39,600 bases of DNA from Flavobacterium soyangense (GTDB lineage Bacteria; Bacteroidota; Bacteroidia; Flavobacteriales; Flavobacteriaceae). The notes beneath the pieces were generated by a model. It saw nothing but the letters and a program-made list of their open reading frames with translations. It did no database searches and was not told the DNA's origin. Numbering within the stretch: position 1 is the first letter of the stretch; each line of letters begins with the position of its first letter. The stretch lies in contig NZ_JADHEC010000033.1 in the NCBI RefSeq assembly GCF_015277675.1, forward strand, positions 1-39,600, read 5' to 3'. The position numbers and the translations under genes are program-made. Of this stretch, positions 39,468-39,600 are shown piece after piece.

Positions 39468-39600
39468 AAAACCCGAGGGTTCTTAAGAGGGCGCTGAAAA
39501 ACATCGCTTATTTTGATTAGCGTCGTTTTTTAGACGATAAAAAACGCTTGTAACAGGATTTTAAACATCCGTTATAAGCTTTTTTCTTTATATAACTTTT
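39468..39600. other. Intergenic end with terminator-like hairpins
   Basis: CGTTTTTT and AAAAAACG (39524-39531 and 39539-39546) form a perfect 8-bp stem with a 7-nt loop. A second, imperfect hairpin follows at about 39545-39588 and is continued by TTTTTTC, a likely terminator. AGGGCGCTGAAAAACATCGC at 39488-39507 is not explained by any gene. The feature continues beyond the window. Confidence 0.5.

Noticed and set aside
1..39600. CRISPR array, prophage, toxin-antitoxin or defence island
   Set aside because: No regularly spaced repeats, Cas, integrase, restriction or phage structural genes are seen. The only mobile genes are the two IS remnants, and the only small-gene pair is the speculative one at 23273-23575.

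Overview
The window is AT-rich chromosomal DNA from a member of the Bacteroidota, most likely Flavobacterium or a close relative. The evidence is: a gldJ/porU/porV gliding and type IX secretion (T9SS) locus; many TAnnTTTG promoter elements (the -7 element of the Bacteroidota primary sigma factor); exported proteins whose signal peptides end in S/A-Q; weak or absent Shine-Dalgarno sequences; and a group III truncated globin. Almost every intact gene is a core or housekeeping gene. The unusual material lies at the left edge (1-2830) and between exbD and tonB (23040-23610).

Layout. Positions 1-112 hold the 3' end of a 5S rRNA and its terminator. Positions 234-2811 are decayed mobile and accessory DNA: a two-ORF ISAon1/ISL3-like insertion sequence with a one-base frameshift, a truncated IS630-type transposase, and a heavily mutated SGNH/GDSL hydrolase. 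Next on the minus strand are a GH3 beta-glucosidase, murF and gldJ. On the plus strand are porU, porV, cytidine deaminase, and pdhA-pdhC (pyruvate dehydrogenase E1-alpha and a double-lipoyl E2). Positions 17.1-24.5 kb carry a small membrane protein and a GT4 glycosyltransferase (-), miaE (+), tRNA-Val(UAC) (-), a secreted protein with an internal duplication (-), folC (-), exbB-exbD (+), a small repeat-bounded island with two tiny ORFs (-), and tonB (-). Positions 24.7-31.8 kb carry anmK (-), an acyl-CoA dehydrogenase (+), a GNAT acetyltransferase (-), an SDR plus a SprT-like protein (+), a mannose-1-phosphate guanylyltransferase (+) and an MlaE/MlaF lipid ABC transporter pair (-). The last part carries a GT2 glycosyltransferase, a methyltransferase, a FabH-like ketosynthase and a truncated globin (all -), a secreted protein of unknown function (+), gcvP (-) and a UbiA-like membrane protein (+).

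How the genes fit together. GldJ, PorU and PorV serve T9SS-dependent secretion and gliding. MurF and AnmK make and recycle peptidoglycan. ExbB/ExbD/TonB energise outer-membrane transport. MlaEF moves envelope lipids. PdhA/PdhC, GcvP, FolC, Cdd and the acyl-CoA dehydrogenase are central, one-carbon, pyrimidine and fatty-acid metabolism. MiaE modifies tRNA.

I found no CRISPR array, phage or clear new defence system. The observations most worth checking are: an IS-associated junction next to the rRNA operon with no target duplication; the decayed hydrolase beside the GH3 gene; a 29-residue signal-peptide ORF paired with a 67-residue membrane protein inside a repeat-flanked island that separates exbBD from tonB; a -7 promoter element exactly 4 nt before the ATG of three genes, which suggests leaderless mRNAs; and a promoter for porV inside the end of porU.
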